Shown here piece by piece: positions 16,580 to 23,409 of a stretch of DNA of 24,597 bases (positions within the stretch are counted from its first letter, which is position 1; every line of letters begins with the position of its first letter). Origin of the DNA: a virus. Made by a program: the position numbers and the translations under genes. The stretch is from positions 1 through 24,597 of the IMG/VR virus record IMGVR_UViG_3300009181_000319. One strand, written 5' to 3'. The notes below the pieces were generated by a model that did not search any database, was not told the DNA's origin, and saw only the letters and a list, made by a program, of their open reading frames with translations.

Positions 16580-17328
16580 TATCCACGGCTCCCCGTTTGG
16601 AGGGCGCCAAAGTTATTTGGGCGCTTTGCTCGTGTGTACGCCCTAGAACGGACGGGATCAACCCAAGGTGATTCGCCAGGAACTGCGTTTAATTCCCCGT
16701 AATGGGCGCTTACGCGACCGGCAGAAAGGGCGGAAGTGTATATCGATACGTGTTGAAGAATCCCGTAAGTTGCCCTGCTGGCAGTGTTGTTGTAATTAAG
16801 CTTTAGTGTTTGATTGCCAGCCGCATAGGGTGATACAGCGCTAGTTTGTATTAAAGATCCGTTGCGATACATTTTTGAGTTAGTGCCGTCGTAGGTAACC
16901 ACAACATGCTGAACGGTGTTATTGACTGCTGTGGCTGGACAAGAGGATCTGATTGGCCCTTGCTGCAGTTGCCAAACTCCTTCGGCAATAGAGACATCGC
17001 TGTGCCTAAGCGCCCATACGCTTTCAGACCCATACTCAAATATTCCGCGTGGACTACCGGCAGTCCAGTTGGTTGGTTGATACCAAGCCTCAAATGTCCA
17101 GCTGGCGTTAAACGGCGTGCCAGTTAGGTTACCGCTTATGTATGAGTTAGCGCCCATAACAACAGCCTTGCCTAGGGTTCCTAGACCAGTCTGATTAAGC
17201 GTATATGTTCCGATATAGGTCAGGTTTCTACCGTTGCCAGATGAATCTGTTGCGGTAGTTCCGCTTGGCTCGTTCAACTTCCAGTAAGCGTATGGGCTAT
17301 CAGCCAAGACCTCCGTAGAGTAGGTCAT
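16579..17328 (-). CDS. LamG/ConA-like lectin tail-fibre protein
   Basis: 249 residues. The opening is diagnostic of LamG-type (LamGL) domains: LADSPYAYWKLNEPSG, TATDSSGNGRNLTYIG, GKAVVMGANSYISG, WTFEAWYQPTNW, then HVVVTYDGTNSKMYRNG and QHVSIYTSALSAGRVSAHYG. The C-terminal ~35 residues are basic and proline-containing (DPVRSRAYTRAKRPNN), resembling the N-terminal basic stretch of the next protein. Jelly-roll domains of this type bind carbohydrate, so the likely role is host-cell recognition. The ATG lies three bases after the stop of the preceding gene. Confidence 0.85.
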   Translation of the reverse strand: MTYSTEVLADSPYAYWKLNEPSGTTATDSSGNGRNLTYIGTYTLNQTGLGTLGKAVVMGANSYISGNLTGTPFNASWTFEAWYQPTNWTAGSPRGIFEYGSESVWALRHSDVSIAEGVWQLQQGPIRSSCPATAVNNTVQHVVVTYDGTNSKMYRNGSLIQTSAVSPYAAGNQTLKLNYNNTASRATYGILQHVSIYTSALSAGRVSAHYGELNAVPGESPWVDPVRSRAYTRAKRPNNFGALQTGSRG

Positions 17329-17331
17329 GGC

Positions 17332-17784
17332 TTACTCGTCAAATACTATGTATGCCGAGACGAGAGGAGAAACTCCAGAACCGGTATTGCAGCGGAGAGC
17401 GATGCGCCCTGCTGGGCCAACTACCGGCTCGTCCCCAAGAGGAAACTGCATCACAAACAGGCCACCGGCAGGAGTTACATACCAAGAGCGAATAACATCT
17501 GTAGTTGTTGGCTCGGTAGAGGAAAACACAGCCCTGTAGGTAGTTAACGATGTTGGCCCAATTTCAGCCTGTTCAAGAGGCACTCCGCCGGTGGTAGAAG
17601 CTGTACCACCAGATGTCTGACGAACAAGATCAACCTTAATCGGCGTAAGGCTAGCATCAGTACCGTCAAAGCTTGCGCCTAGTTCTTTAATCCGCAGAGG
17701 TTGGGTGCCAGCCAAAAGTTGTACTATGGTGCGCGTGGTATTGGCAATAAGGGTTGCGCCCGCATTAGCTACGTACATCGTCAT
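17332..17784 (-). CDS. Small phage structural protein, beta-rich
   Basis: 150 residues with excellent translation signals: AGAGGAG eight bases before the ATG, partly overlapping the previous stop region (TAAGAGGAG). The composition is Thr/Ala/Gly-rich and beta-prone, with no cysteine cluster or membrane segment. Strand-like motifs include LRIKELGASFDG, TPIKVDLVRQTSGG, VIRSWYVTPAGGLFVMQFPL and GPAGRIALRC. This pattern occurs in small actinophage virion proteins, often of fibre or decoration type, but no enzymatic family applies. It lies between a Gp80-like gene and a lectin gene, which supports a structural assignment. Confidence 0.65.
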   Translation of the reverse strand: MTMYVANAGATLIANTTRTIVQLLAGTQPLRIKELGASFDGTDASLTPIKVDLVRQTSGGTASTTGGVPLEQAEIGPTSLTTYRAVFSSTEPTTTDVIRSWYVTPAGGLFVMQFPLGDEPVVGPAGRIALRCNTGSGVSPLVSAYIVFDE

Positions 17785-17798
17785 ATCTATTTCTCCTC

Positions 17799-18158
17799 TT
17801 AGACAATACTGATGGTTAGGTCGCCAACAGCAAAAATTAAGCTTTCTCCGGATACCGCTTCAACTGTTGTATCTAAAGCACCGTAAAACAACATATTACC
17901 AGCCGTGTCATCATCCCATATGGCTAGATGTGTAATGGAGCACGTTGGGAGAAGAGAAAAGGTTACTGTGGAGTCATTAGCTACTTGGCCTCCACTAACA
18001 GCCCCCCATGTGTCAATCGTAGCGCGCGCGTAGCTACCGCCTGAAACTTCTGCACCAGTGCCCGCAGAAGTAGGGTTGGCTGTGTGCAGGGACAGGTAAG
18101 TACCGGACAAATAGTTTCCCAATACGTCATTTGCTAAATAAGTACTAATTGCTGCCAC
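17799..18158 (-). CDS. Gp80-like phage fibre or decoration protein (paralogue 2)
   Basis: 119 residues with the clearest family pattern of the three paralogues: STYLANDVLGNYL, LSLHTANPTSAGTG, EVSGGSYARATIDTW, LPTCSITHLAIWDD, LFYGALDTTV and LIFAVGDLTISI. Proteins of this family are small virion components, reported as fibre or decoration proteins. GTG start at 18158 with AAGGAAGG eight bases upstream, where the TAA stop of the preceding gene forms part of the same sequence (TAAGGAAGG). Confidence 0.8.
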   Translation of the reverse strand: MAAISTYLANDVLGNYLSGTYLSLHTANPTSAGTGAEVSGGSYARATIDTWGAVSGGQVANDSTVTFSLLPTCSITHLAIWDDDTAGNMLFYGALDTTVEAVSGESLIFAVGDLTISIV

Positions 18159-18172
18159 TATTGATACCTTCC

Positions 18173-18586
18173 TTAATTTGGTGATACAAAGCCAAAAGAA
18201 ATTGATCCTTCTGGAATAATGAGCGGAACTCCTGCCCCAATGAAGGTTGATACTTCAAACTCCCCCCAACAAATGATATCTCCATCTGTTGCCGCGGTGC
18301 ATAGAACAAATCCGGCTATATTTCCCCATACAACTGCCGACTCCCCAAACTCAATGGCGCTGGTGTTGGTAATAGCATTTGTGTTATCCACAGCCCAGTC
18401 ACCAGGCCCTGTGGGTAATTGCACTCTTGAGTATGTTCCGTCGTCGGGCTCTAAGAGCTGTGAAGCGTCTAGGTCGGAGTCAGGCAGGCCTAAAACTAAC
18501 GCCAAGTAGTAAAATTCCGGCACTGGCTCAAGGTCAAATAGATATTTGCCTAAAAGGATTGAGCCATCTGTTGATACACCTGACAT
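18173..18586 (-). CDS. Phage structural protein, diverged Gp80-like (paralogue 1)
   Basis: 137 residues, beta-rich and acidic. Weak but ordered similarity to its downstream neighbour is visible: a short N-terminal segment, FYYLALVLGLPDS in place of LSLHTANPT, GTYSRVQLP in place of GGSYARA, AIEFGESAVVWGNIAGFVLC, and ICWGEFEVSTFIGAG with IIPEGSISFGFV at the end. It lacks the diagnostic LP.C..TH..IW motif, so membership is less certain. TAATG coupling with the preceding gene. Probably part of the same fibre or decoration set. Confidence 0.65.
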   Translation of the reverse strand: MSGVSTDGSILLGKYLFDLEPVPEFYYLALVLGLPDSDLDASQLLEPDDGTYSRVQLPTGPGDWAVDNTNAITNTSAIEFGESAVVWGNIAGFVLCTAATDGDIICWGEFEVSTFIGAGVPLIIPEGSISFGFVSPN

Positions 18587-19017
18587 TAGAGAATTCCTGT
18601 AGTTGGATTAGGCTTGTGGATAAGGCTTACAGTCAATATACCCCGGTAAGAGTGCCAGCGTTCCTTGGATTGGGTCCAAGAATAGTCGGAAGCTTCGCAG
18701 ATATAAGAGACAATTTCTGAATTCATATCAGAAGTTAGCACAAAGGTGTCTTGAGATACAGCATCTATTAAGTCTTTTGCGTTAGATAAAGTATCAGCCC
18801 AGTCATCCCCCAAAACCTCAATAGTCATTGATTTAGTGACGTTTTCCTTAGATCTTTGGGTGGTTACGGTTCCATCCACCCACGGCGAAGAAACTTGCTG
18901 TCTACGCCAAGTAATCGATTGGTCGCCCATTTCCGCAACATAATATTTAACATGATCGTTTATTTCTAAGTCGCCAAGGCCCAGCAGGGTACGGGAGAAT
19001 GTAACGCTGAGATCCAT
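18586..19017 (-). CDS. Tail-associated protein (143 aa)
   Basis: This is the first gene of the structural block in transcription order. Features include VTFSRTLLGLGDLEINDHV at the N-terminus, ITWRRQQVSSPWVDGTVTTQ, a strand MTIEVLGDDWADT followed by a helix AKDLIDAVSQDTF, and RWHSYRGILTVSLIHKP at the end. The SPWVDG....EV.GD.W.....A..LIDA..Q pattern resembles small actinophage minor tail proteins that match a tail-ring or tube-cap fold. That assignment is by pattern only. Start ATG four bases after the previous stop, with GCGAGAGAA upstream. Confidence 0.6.
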   Translation of the reverse strand: MDLSVTFSRTLLGLGDLEINDHVKYYVAEMGDQSITWRRQQVSSPWVDGTVTTQRSKENVTKSMTIEVLGDDWADTLSNAKDLIDAVSQDTFVLTSDMNSEIVSYICEASDYSWTQSKERWHSYRGILTVSLIHKPNPTTGIL

Positions 19018-19021
19018 AGGC

Positions 19022-19237
19022 CTATTCTCTCGCCTTAGTCGCGTTTAGAGAGTTCCTCAAGTACACAAAGAAATAGATTGAGCACAACAGGGCAAACCCG
19101 TACTGCTTGAGGGAAATAGCCCAGATAGTCCACGGTATCTCCATAGCCATGCACCACAGCCAACCCAAACGCGGTCTTTTACCCGCTACCCATATCCCAG
19201 CAAGAGAGAACGCCGCTAGTACGAATGACCAAAACAT
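19022..19237 (-). CDS. Small integral membrane protein
   Basis: 71 residues from ATG 19237, which overlaps the previous stop (TGATG). A GTG nine bases upstream would add three residues. Three hydrophobic segments are visible: FWSFVLAAFSLAGIWVAG, LGWLWCMAMEIPWTIWAI and YGFALLCSIYFFVYLRN, ending in a short basic tail. The W-rich second segment and the repeated short helices resemble small PnuC-like or phage-encoded membrane proteins. No specific role is supported. It lies between a DUF6378-like gene and the tail block. Confidence 0.65.
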   Translation of the reverse strand: MFWSFVLAAFSLAGIWVAGKRPRLGWLWCMAMEIPWTIWAISLKQYGFALLCSIYFFVYLRNSLNATKARE

Positions 19238-19530
19238 CAGTCGCACATATCAGCAATGTGGAAGTAGGCAGCACCATCCACAAGGTTATCCCGCTTGGGA
19301 GAGTGCACCTCGCGCGCGACCTTGACCAGAACCATAGCCAGAGCTACCTGCCTAGCGGTTATTTCCTGCTCAAATAGCACGGACCACAGCGTAGCGATGC
19401 GCTCATGGTTAGTTGAGGGTGAGCCGTAGTCGTTTGATCGGTTTCCCTCTACGAGGCGGTTAGCCTCTTCCAGCACTGTCGTTTCTTTAATCTTTTGTGA
19501 CATTTCTTCCGAAAATACATATTCAGCCAT
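19237..19530 (-). CDS. DUF6378-like phage protein
   Basis: 97 residues. The conserved pattern is visible: NRLVEGNRSNDYGSPSTNHE, RIATLWSVLFEQEITARQVA, MVLVKVAREVHSPKRDNLVD and GAAYFHIADM. This small helical domain, known as DUF6378, is common in phages and has no established function. The Asp and His residues and the DNLVD.A.Y segment recall all-alpha nucleotide-handling folds, which is a speculative link. Start overlaps the previous stop (TAATG). Confidence 0.75.
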   Translation of the reverse strand: MAEYVFSEEMSQKIKETTVLEEANRLVEGNRSNDYGSPSTNHERIATLWSVLFEQEITARQVALAMVLVKVAREVHSPKRDNLVDGAAYFHIADMCD

Positions 19531-19859
19531 TAGTCCTCCGTGGTTAGATACTCAATCAACTCAGGGTTATCTCTTAGAGCCCCTAGAAGGGGTCCTGTGA
19601 GAGCACTTACCATAGTCTCTTCGTGATCCTCGTCAATAGCCGGGGAAGAGGCTCTGACGCAAGCGTGCAGGATCTCGTGTAGCAATGTAGAACGACCGTA
19701 ATCTTCTGCTTGTCCTGGTGAGACCGCAAGTGTGAGCGATGCCTCGTCGCATGCTCCACAGGCGTCTCCGTAGGGGTGAAATCGCAGTACATCAGAATGA
19801 CCCCATTTCACTTTCCAGTTGTAAGGTCCAATACGCAGGGATTTCGGTCGAATCGTCAT
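19530..19859 (-). CDS. Small HExxH metallopeptidase-like protein
   Basis: 109 residues. RSTLLHEILHAC (57-67) contains a zinc-binding HExxH, and DEDHEETMVSAL (residues 77-88) supplies glutamates ~16-20 residues later, as expected for a third ligand. The strand DEASLTLAVSP precedes it. This organisation resembles small phage-encoded metallopeptidase-like proteins of the ImmA or SprT kind. Substrate unknown. CGAC near residues 34-37 is a further Cys pair. Coupled by ATGA to the phosphoesterase gene and by TAATG to the DUF6378-like gene. Confidence 0.75.
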   Translation of the reverse strand: MTIRPKSLRIGPYNWKVKWGHSDVLRFHPYGDACGACDEASLTLAVSPGQAEDYGRSTLLHEILHACVRASSPAIDEDHEETMVSALTGPLLGALRDNPELIEYLTTED

Positions 19860-21037
19860 AGCCAGGTCACCTTGTCAAATCCAGCTCGGAGGTCTTTACC
19901 TACAATCATACCTAGGGCTCCGTGCGTAGATCTTTGCCCAGACAGGGCTTGGAAGTAGGGTGATCCACCGTCAATCGTGGGTGTCTGGATAAGGGTTGTA
20001 CCCGCACAGTCCTCAATATGGGCGTGGTGCAAATGACCCATAAACATCAGAACTAGGCGCTTACCATCGTGGAAATAGATGTCGTCCCTTTGCTTCCTGA
20101 CCCACTCAGTAACCTTGCCAGATACCTTGTGACCATGAGTTAGCCCGCAGGTAACTCCCGCAATCTCCAAGACTGTGATCCATTCATCATGGGGAATTTC
20201 CCACGTTATCTGATCGGCTATCTTGGTGCGCTCAATAACCCTACGGACATACTCGGCAATAGTTAAGTCCAGGTTGTCAGATGCCGATGTATATGGGCTC
20301 TGACCAATTACTTGCCTGAGCTCCCCATGATTACTGGGGGTGTAAGCCTTGGTCATAGGCATCCCGAAATGAGCAAGTGCCTCAGTCCTAGCCACGTCCA
20401 TATCCACAGCAAAGCCAATCTGCTTGCGCAGGGTATCTGTGGTGCGTGTTTGGCTTGGGTAATGGCCAAAGATGTTCTCTATCCGGTCACCCGCAGCCAA
20501 GTCCACAATGCTGGTGATATTAGCCCCGCCTTTGCGCAGGGCTTTAATTGTTTCTACAGAGCGTTCGACAACCTCAGTCTCGCGCCCTAGTAGTCCCTCT
20601 AGCCCGCCACCCTCAGCCTTGCCAGTCTGCTCATCGCCCTGTAAGTGAACGTAAGCCACTTCAGGTCCAAGTCCTACTCCTAGTGACTTCTTGGGGGTTC
20701 GGACCCTTACAGCGGCAGCTGAGGCGTCTAGATCGATATCTGAGAGGATCTGCTCGGGGCTAATACGCTTAAATTGAGCCCGATATGAGTAAAGCCAGAC
20801 GAGATCACGCTCGCCTGACTCTAAACGCTTGGACTGTTGCCACTTGCCTACGCGCACAGGTTCAATTACCTGCCACTCTGTAGGGGAGAATCCAAAGAAC
20901 TCCAAGAGGGGAGAATAGTCTCCCTCTAAGGCTACTGGGTAATCATAGATTTCCAGCTTGCCCACATCACCGTGAGCCTCTGCATTGTTCTTTGATTTAG
21001 TTTCTTGTTCAGGAGTTAAATCATCTGCGAGACTCAT
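19856..21037 (-). CDS. Mre11-like calcineurin-type metallophosphoesterase
   Basis: 393 residues. The metallophosphoesterase ligand motifs appear in order: HLQGDEQTGK (131-140) for the DxH-type first motif, DLAAGDRIENIFGHY (GD at 183-184), PSNHGEL for the GNHE motif, CGLTHGHK (HGH 301-303) and FMGHLHHAHIE (GHLH 334-337). The pattern D..Q.GK..GGG is typical of actinophage proteins labelled Mre11-like double-strand-break endo/exonucleases. Residues 1-120 form a separate N-terminal region (PTEWQVIEPVRVGKWQQS). A DNA-processing role in replication, recombination or host DNA degradation is probable. Starts with an ATGA overlap with the HTH-like gene. Its place between lysis and tail genes is unusual for DNA metabolism. 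Confidence 0.8.
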   Translation of the reverse strand: MSLADDLTPEQETKSKNNAEAHGDVGKLEIYDYPVALEGDYSPLLEFFGFSPTEWQVIEPVRVGKWQQSKRLESGERDLVWLYSYRAQFKRISPEQILSDIDLDASAAAVRVRTPKKSLGVGLGPEVAYVHLQGDEQTGKAEGGGLEGLLGRETEVVERSVETIKALRKGGANITSIVDLAAGDRIENIFGHYPSQTRTTDTLRKQIGFAVDMDVARTEALAHFGMPMTKAYTPSNHGELRQVIGQSPYTSASDNLDLTIAEYVRRVIERTKIADQITWEIPHDEWITVLEIAGVTCGLTHGHKVSGKVTEWVRKQRDDIYFHDGKRLVLMFMGHLHHAHIEDCAGTTLIQTPTIDGGSPYFQALSGQRSTHGALGMIVGKDLRAGFDKVTWL

Positions 21038-21267
21038 TTACCGCACCTACATACTCCACGCCTATGGCGTCTAACGGCTTCCCCAGAGATGGGCAATCCT
21101 AGGTTCTTTGTTATCGCATGTGCTATCTGGTCGCCAGTTACGGCTTTATCTTCTAGAGCTTCTGCTAATACGTTCTTTTGTTTTCCGGCCTGCCCTAAAG
21201 CCCACTTGACACCACATGTTTGCCAAGGAGCTTTGAGCGGGGGCTTTAGATCTTCATTAAAGGACAT
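21034..21267 (-). CDS. Small HTH-like protein (actinophage type)
   Basis: 77 residues from ATG 21267. A longer frame runs back into the endolysin, but this ATG has AAGGAAGG eight bases upstream, formed partly by the endolysin stop (TAAGGAAGG), so it is the natural start. The core is LAEALEDKAVTGDQIAHAIT, then LPISGEAVRRHRR with GVCRCG at the end. A helix-turn-helix-like pair of helices ending in RRHRRG.C.C is a common small-gene signature in actinophages. It may bind DNA and regulate late genes. Target not known. Confidence 0.65.
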   Translation of the reverse strand: MSFNEDLKPPLKAPWQTCGVKWALGQAGKQKNVLAEALEDKAVTGDQIAHAITKNLGLPISGEAVRRHRRGVCRCGK

Positions 21268-21281
21268 TGGGCATGCCTTCC

Positions 21282-21938
21282 TTAGAGTCCTAAACGATCC
21301 CATTCTTTCTTGCCTACACGACCGTTTGGAACCATCAGGCGCTTGATCTGCCAAGCCCTAATAGCCTTAGTGGTGATAGGCCCGTAGAAGCCTGTGTCTG
21401 GAACAGACTTAAACTTCCGCTGGATCTTCTCAACATCAGATGCGTCTTCGCTATTGCGCCTGCCATTGTGCACAGTTGAAGACGCCTTCATCCCAAATGA
21501 GTGGGACAGGGGCAGCGGGAACGTAGACTTCTTGACTGGTCTAGAGGGCCTTGTGGCCCCCGTAAACCAGGGGGTGGTGTCCTGCTCCGCCTTGTGGGTT
21601 TGAAGAATAGAGATGTGCAGGTGCTCTGTGTGAGGGCTTGCACCGTCATATGGTCTGGCAACCCAATCATGCGAACGTGACCATATCTTGCGATTAAAGA
21701 TCACATAGTTAGCCGATGGGTGCTTCTTGACCGCATTGATGATGGCATCAGCGTTAACGCCAGGATAGGTAATATCAATGGCGTTGACAGACTGACGGGA
21801 GTTAGGATTGTGGTCGCTAACGCGCGCCGCGTGAGAAGCGTTTCCTAGCGTTCCATCAGAACCCTTGGGGCGGTTAGGCCACTTCTTGTTTACTTCGTTG
21901 CGGAACTGCACCAGTGAAGGTGCTAAATACCAACTCAT
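21282..21938 (-). CDS. Endolysin: M15-like peptidase with C-terminal peptidoglycan-binding domain
   Basis: 218 residues. The N-terminal domain has the M15 (VanY/D-Ala-D-Ala carboxypeptidase-like) zinc pattern: SDHNPNS (His43), NAIDIT (Asp55) and SPHTEHLHIS (Glu105, His106, His108). A low-complexity linker (TGATRPSRPVKKSTFPLP) leads to a C-terminal domain of ~55 residues resembling PG_binding_1 (DVEKIQRKF, DTGFYGPITTKAIRAWQ, GRVGKKEWDRLGL). It would cut peptide cross-links of host peptidoglycan. The ATG overlaps the holin stop (ATGA), forming a holin-endolysin pair. No signal peptide is visible, so release depends on the holin. Confidence 0.9.
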   Translation of the reverse strand: MSWYLAPSLVQFRNEVNKKWPNRPKGSDGTLGNASHAARVSDHNPNSRQSVNAIDITYPGVNADAIINAVKKHPSANYVIFNRKIWSRSHDWVARPYDGASPHTEHLHISILQTHKAEQDTTPWFTGATRPSRPVKKSTFPLPLSHSFGMKASSTVHNGRRNSEDASDVEKIQRKFKSVPDTGFYGPITTKAIRAWQIKRLMVPNGRVGKKEWDRLGL

Positions 21939-22195
21939 GCGGTCTCATCGCCAACAGCGTCCAAATCAACGCTTTCATCAAACTCAAACGTCACCTCGGG
22001 GGCGCCAATACCAAAGCTGGTGTTATTGGGGTCAAGGTAGGCCACAGCAGTGCGGATAGTGGTCAGGGCAGCAGCAATCAGGGCCGACTGCAACCAAGAG
22101 AAGTCATTTGATGCCAAGGCGCTCAGGGGGATCAGAGCAATGAAGGCGGTGGCGAAGGTAGTAACAGCAGAACGTACTAGGTTGTTGAGGTTCAC
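21935..22195 (-). CDS. Holin (two-helix, r1t-like)
   Basis: 86 residues with GTG start and AAGGA six bases upstream. Two hydrophobic segments, VTTFATAFIALIPLSALA (11-28) and WLQSALIAAALTTIRTAVAY (34-53), are joined by a short SNDF turn, followed by an acidic C-terminus (EFDESVDLDAVGDE). This matches small two-helix holins found beside actinophage endolysins. It would form holes in the inner membrane at lysis time. The ATGA overlap with the endolysin supports the assignment. Confidence 0.8.
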   Translation of the reverse strand: MNLNNLVRSAVTTFATAFIALIPLSALASNDFSWLQSALIAAALTTIRTAVAYLDPNNTSFGIGAPEVTFEFDESVDLDAVGDETA

Positions 22196-22204
22196 TTGAT
22201 TTCC

Positions 22205-22303
22205 TTAGCTAGGGTAGGTTATTTCTAGGCATTCGGTACACAGTGGATAGTCCTCGATGGGTTCTATATCACCGCATACACAGCATACATCTGATGCACT
22301 CAT
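22205..22303 (-). CDS. 32-residue four-Cys microprotein (zinc-ribbon-like)
   Basis: ATG 22303..22301 to TAA 22207..22205 encodes a 32-residue peptide with a Cys-Cys-x-x-Cys arrangement (DVCCVCGD) and CTEC (residues 22-25). The cysteines are spaced as in a small zinc knuckle or ribbon. It fills the otherwise empty 124-base interval between the preceding gene and the holin, and its stop TAA is part of the holin ribosome binding site (TAAGGA). No strong Shine-Dalgarno precedes its own ATG, so it is coding by context and composition rather than by clear signal. Possible role: regulator or structural zinc peptide. Confidence 0.6.
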   Translation of the reverse strand: MSASDVCCVCGDIEPIEDYPLCTECLEITYPS

Positions 22304-22319
22304 ATCGTCAGTATACACA

Positions 22320-22544
22320 CTACTCGTCGTGTTCCCGCGAGCCGATCATTAACTTAGCCCTAAGTGTATCTTCGGCGGTTTTTACCATTCCTAAAGCCTC
22401 TATCGGGTGCAAGGCTGCGGTAGACATCTCGGCGTAGCGAATAACGCCCTCTTCGTCTATGTACTTAATTAAAAGAATACCGTCTAGGGCTACAGCCCCT
22501 TCTGGGAGATCCTTGAACTGCAGTCTATTAACGGCACCGCTCAT
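22320..22544 (-). CDS. Hypothetical small phage protein
   Basis: 74 residues, ATG overlapping the previous stop (ATGA). Beta-prone start (LQFKDLPEGAVALDGILLIK, then YIDEEGVIRYAEM) followed by an alpha-helical C-terminus (ALHPIEALGMVKTAEDTLRA). The sequence looks soluble and has no metal-binding motif or membrane segment. No family was recognised. It sits between the Cys-rich ISK-motif protein and the microprotein, and could be a partner of either. Confidence 0.6.
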   Translation of the reverse strand: MSGAVNRLQFKDLPEGAVALDGILLIKYIDEEGVIRYAEMSTAALHPIEALGMVKTAEDTLRAKLMIGSREHDE

Positions 22545-22855
22545 TTATCCGCCTTAACCACTCCGTCTGGGATTACAGCAAAACGACATACGCCACCGGG
22601 CTCTACGTCTAGTGTGATGATAGCGCAGTTCTTACCCCCGCGATACAGGGTACAGTTACTGCACATAACGCCAATATCAGCGCAGTCATTCTCATCTGCT
22701 GAGAAATACCCCGCCCATACGCCAGTCTTGTCCATGTTGAACTTGCCATGCTTAGCTACTACGCCAAGGAGAGCGTCCTGCAGAGCCTTTTCTTCAGGCA
22801 CAAGGTTTACGCTGTCATCAGCCTTAGAGATCTCAACACCGAATGCGTCTTTCAT
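22541..22855 (-). CDS. Cys-rich ISK-motif protein (HiPIP-like or zinc-binding)
   Basis: 104 residues. The first residues MKDAFGVEISKADDS match the start of its upstream neighbour (MIDAFGVERISK). The C-terminal half has Cys58, a CxxC (65-68, MCSNCTLYRGG), Cys77 and Cys90 (GGVCRFAVIPDG). The C..C..Y.....C....V...G.C pattern recalls high-potential iron-sulfur proteins but with shorter spacing, so a [4Fe-4S] cluster or a zinc site are both possible. Residues 20-45 are helical (EEKALQDALLGVV). ATGA overlaps on both sides. Role unknown. A structural, cofactor-carrying or redox function would be inference. Confidence 0.65.
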   Translation of the reverse strand: MKDAFGVEISKADDSVNLVPEEKALQDALLGVVAKHGKFNMDKTGVWAGYFSADENDCADIGVMCSNCTLYRGGKNCAIITLDVEPGGVCRFAVIPDGVVKADK

Positions 22856-23409
22856 GGCTTGATCGATCGATCGATTTTCATGTATTTTCCATTGGATAGA
22901 TAATACGCAGGGATTTCATCCCCAATTAAATGTAAAGGTTGGTTATTCTTTTTCTTAGGAGAGACAATTCTAGCGACATTTTTGCGAGAGAACGTAGGAG
23001 GTTTAGTTTGGCTTACGTGTATTGTATCTTTATTGTGCCCGAATCCTGTACCAACTGGTAACCGCCTCTGTTGATCTCCTACTGGATCTGGCTTTTGGGG
23101 ACGCAAGGTAATGTCAGTGTAGATCTTTTTTCTTCCCAGTAATTTGTGGGCTGCAAGCCTGTGGTGACCGTTTTGCAGTCTGAGTTTCAAGCCATCGCTT
23201 GGTTTATCCTGATCTATACTGTGCTTGCGTGAAAAGGCTATTTCCACAGGTTTATTGTAGCCATATTCTGGGTGGGACATTTGGTCCGCTACACCCCTGA
23301 CAGCTTTCTTTTGTCTGGGGTGTGAATCAGTTAATTTGTCTACCCAATCAACAGGCAGGTTGACTCTAAGGCCCTTAGATATCCTCTCAACACCAAATGC
23401 ATCTATCAT
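22852..23409 (-). CDS. ISK-motif protein with ParB-like domain
   Basis: 185 residues. Residues 80-100 (NGHHRLAAHKLLGRKKIYTD) match the GHHRL..A..LG core of ParB/Srx-fold domains, which can be nucleases, NTPases or DNA-binding modules, or in phage virion proteins effector-type domains. The usual N-terminal part of ParB folds appears as PVEIAFSRKHS with DGLKLRLQ. The N-terminus MIDAFGVERISKG is shared with the next protein. The C-terminal half is basic and disordered-looking (SPKKKNNQPLHLIG). ATGA overlap with the metallopeptidase-like gene before it. DNA-processing, partition and effector roles all remain possible. Confidence 0.65.
   Translation of the reverse strand: MIDAFGVERISKGLRVNLPVDWVDKLTDSHPRQKKAVRGVADQMSHPEYGYNKPVEIAFSRKHSIDQDKPSDGLKLRLQNGHHRLAAHKLLGRKKIYTDITLRPQKPDPVGDQQRRLPVGTGFGHNKDTIHVSQTKPPTFSRKNVARIVSPKKKNNQPLHLIGDEIPAYYLSNGKYMKIDRSIKP

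Noticed and set aside
21268-21354. Upstream extension of the HTH-like gene to 21354
   Set aside because: It would overlap the endolysin by 73 bases, whereas ATG 21267 has an excellent ribosome site right after the endolysin stop.
22861-22875. Repeated GATC string (gatcgatcgatcgat)
   Set aside because: It lies inside the ParB-like coding sequence and encodes ordinary residues near the C-terminus; no regulatory role is indicated by the sequence alone.
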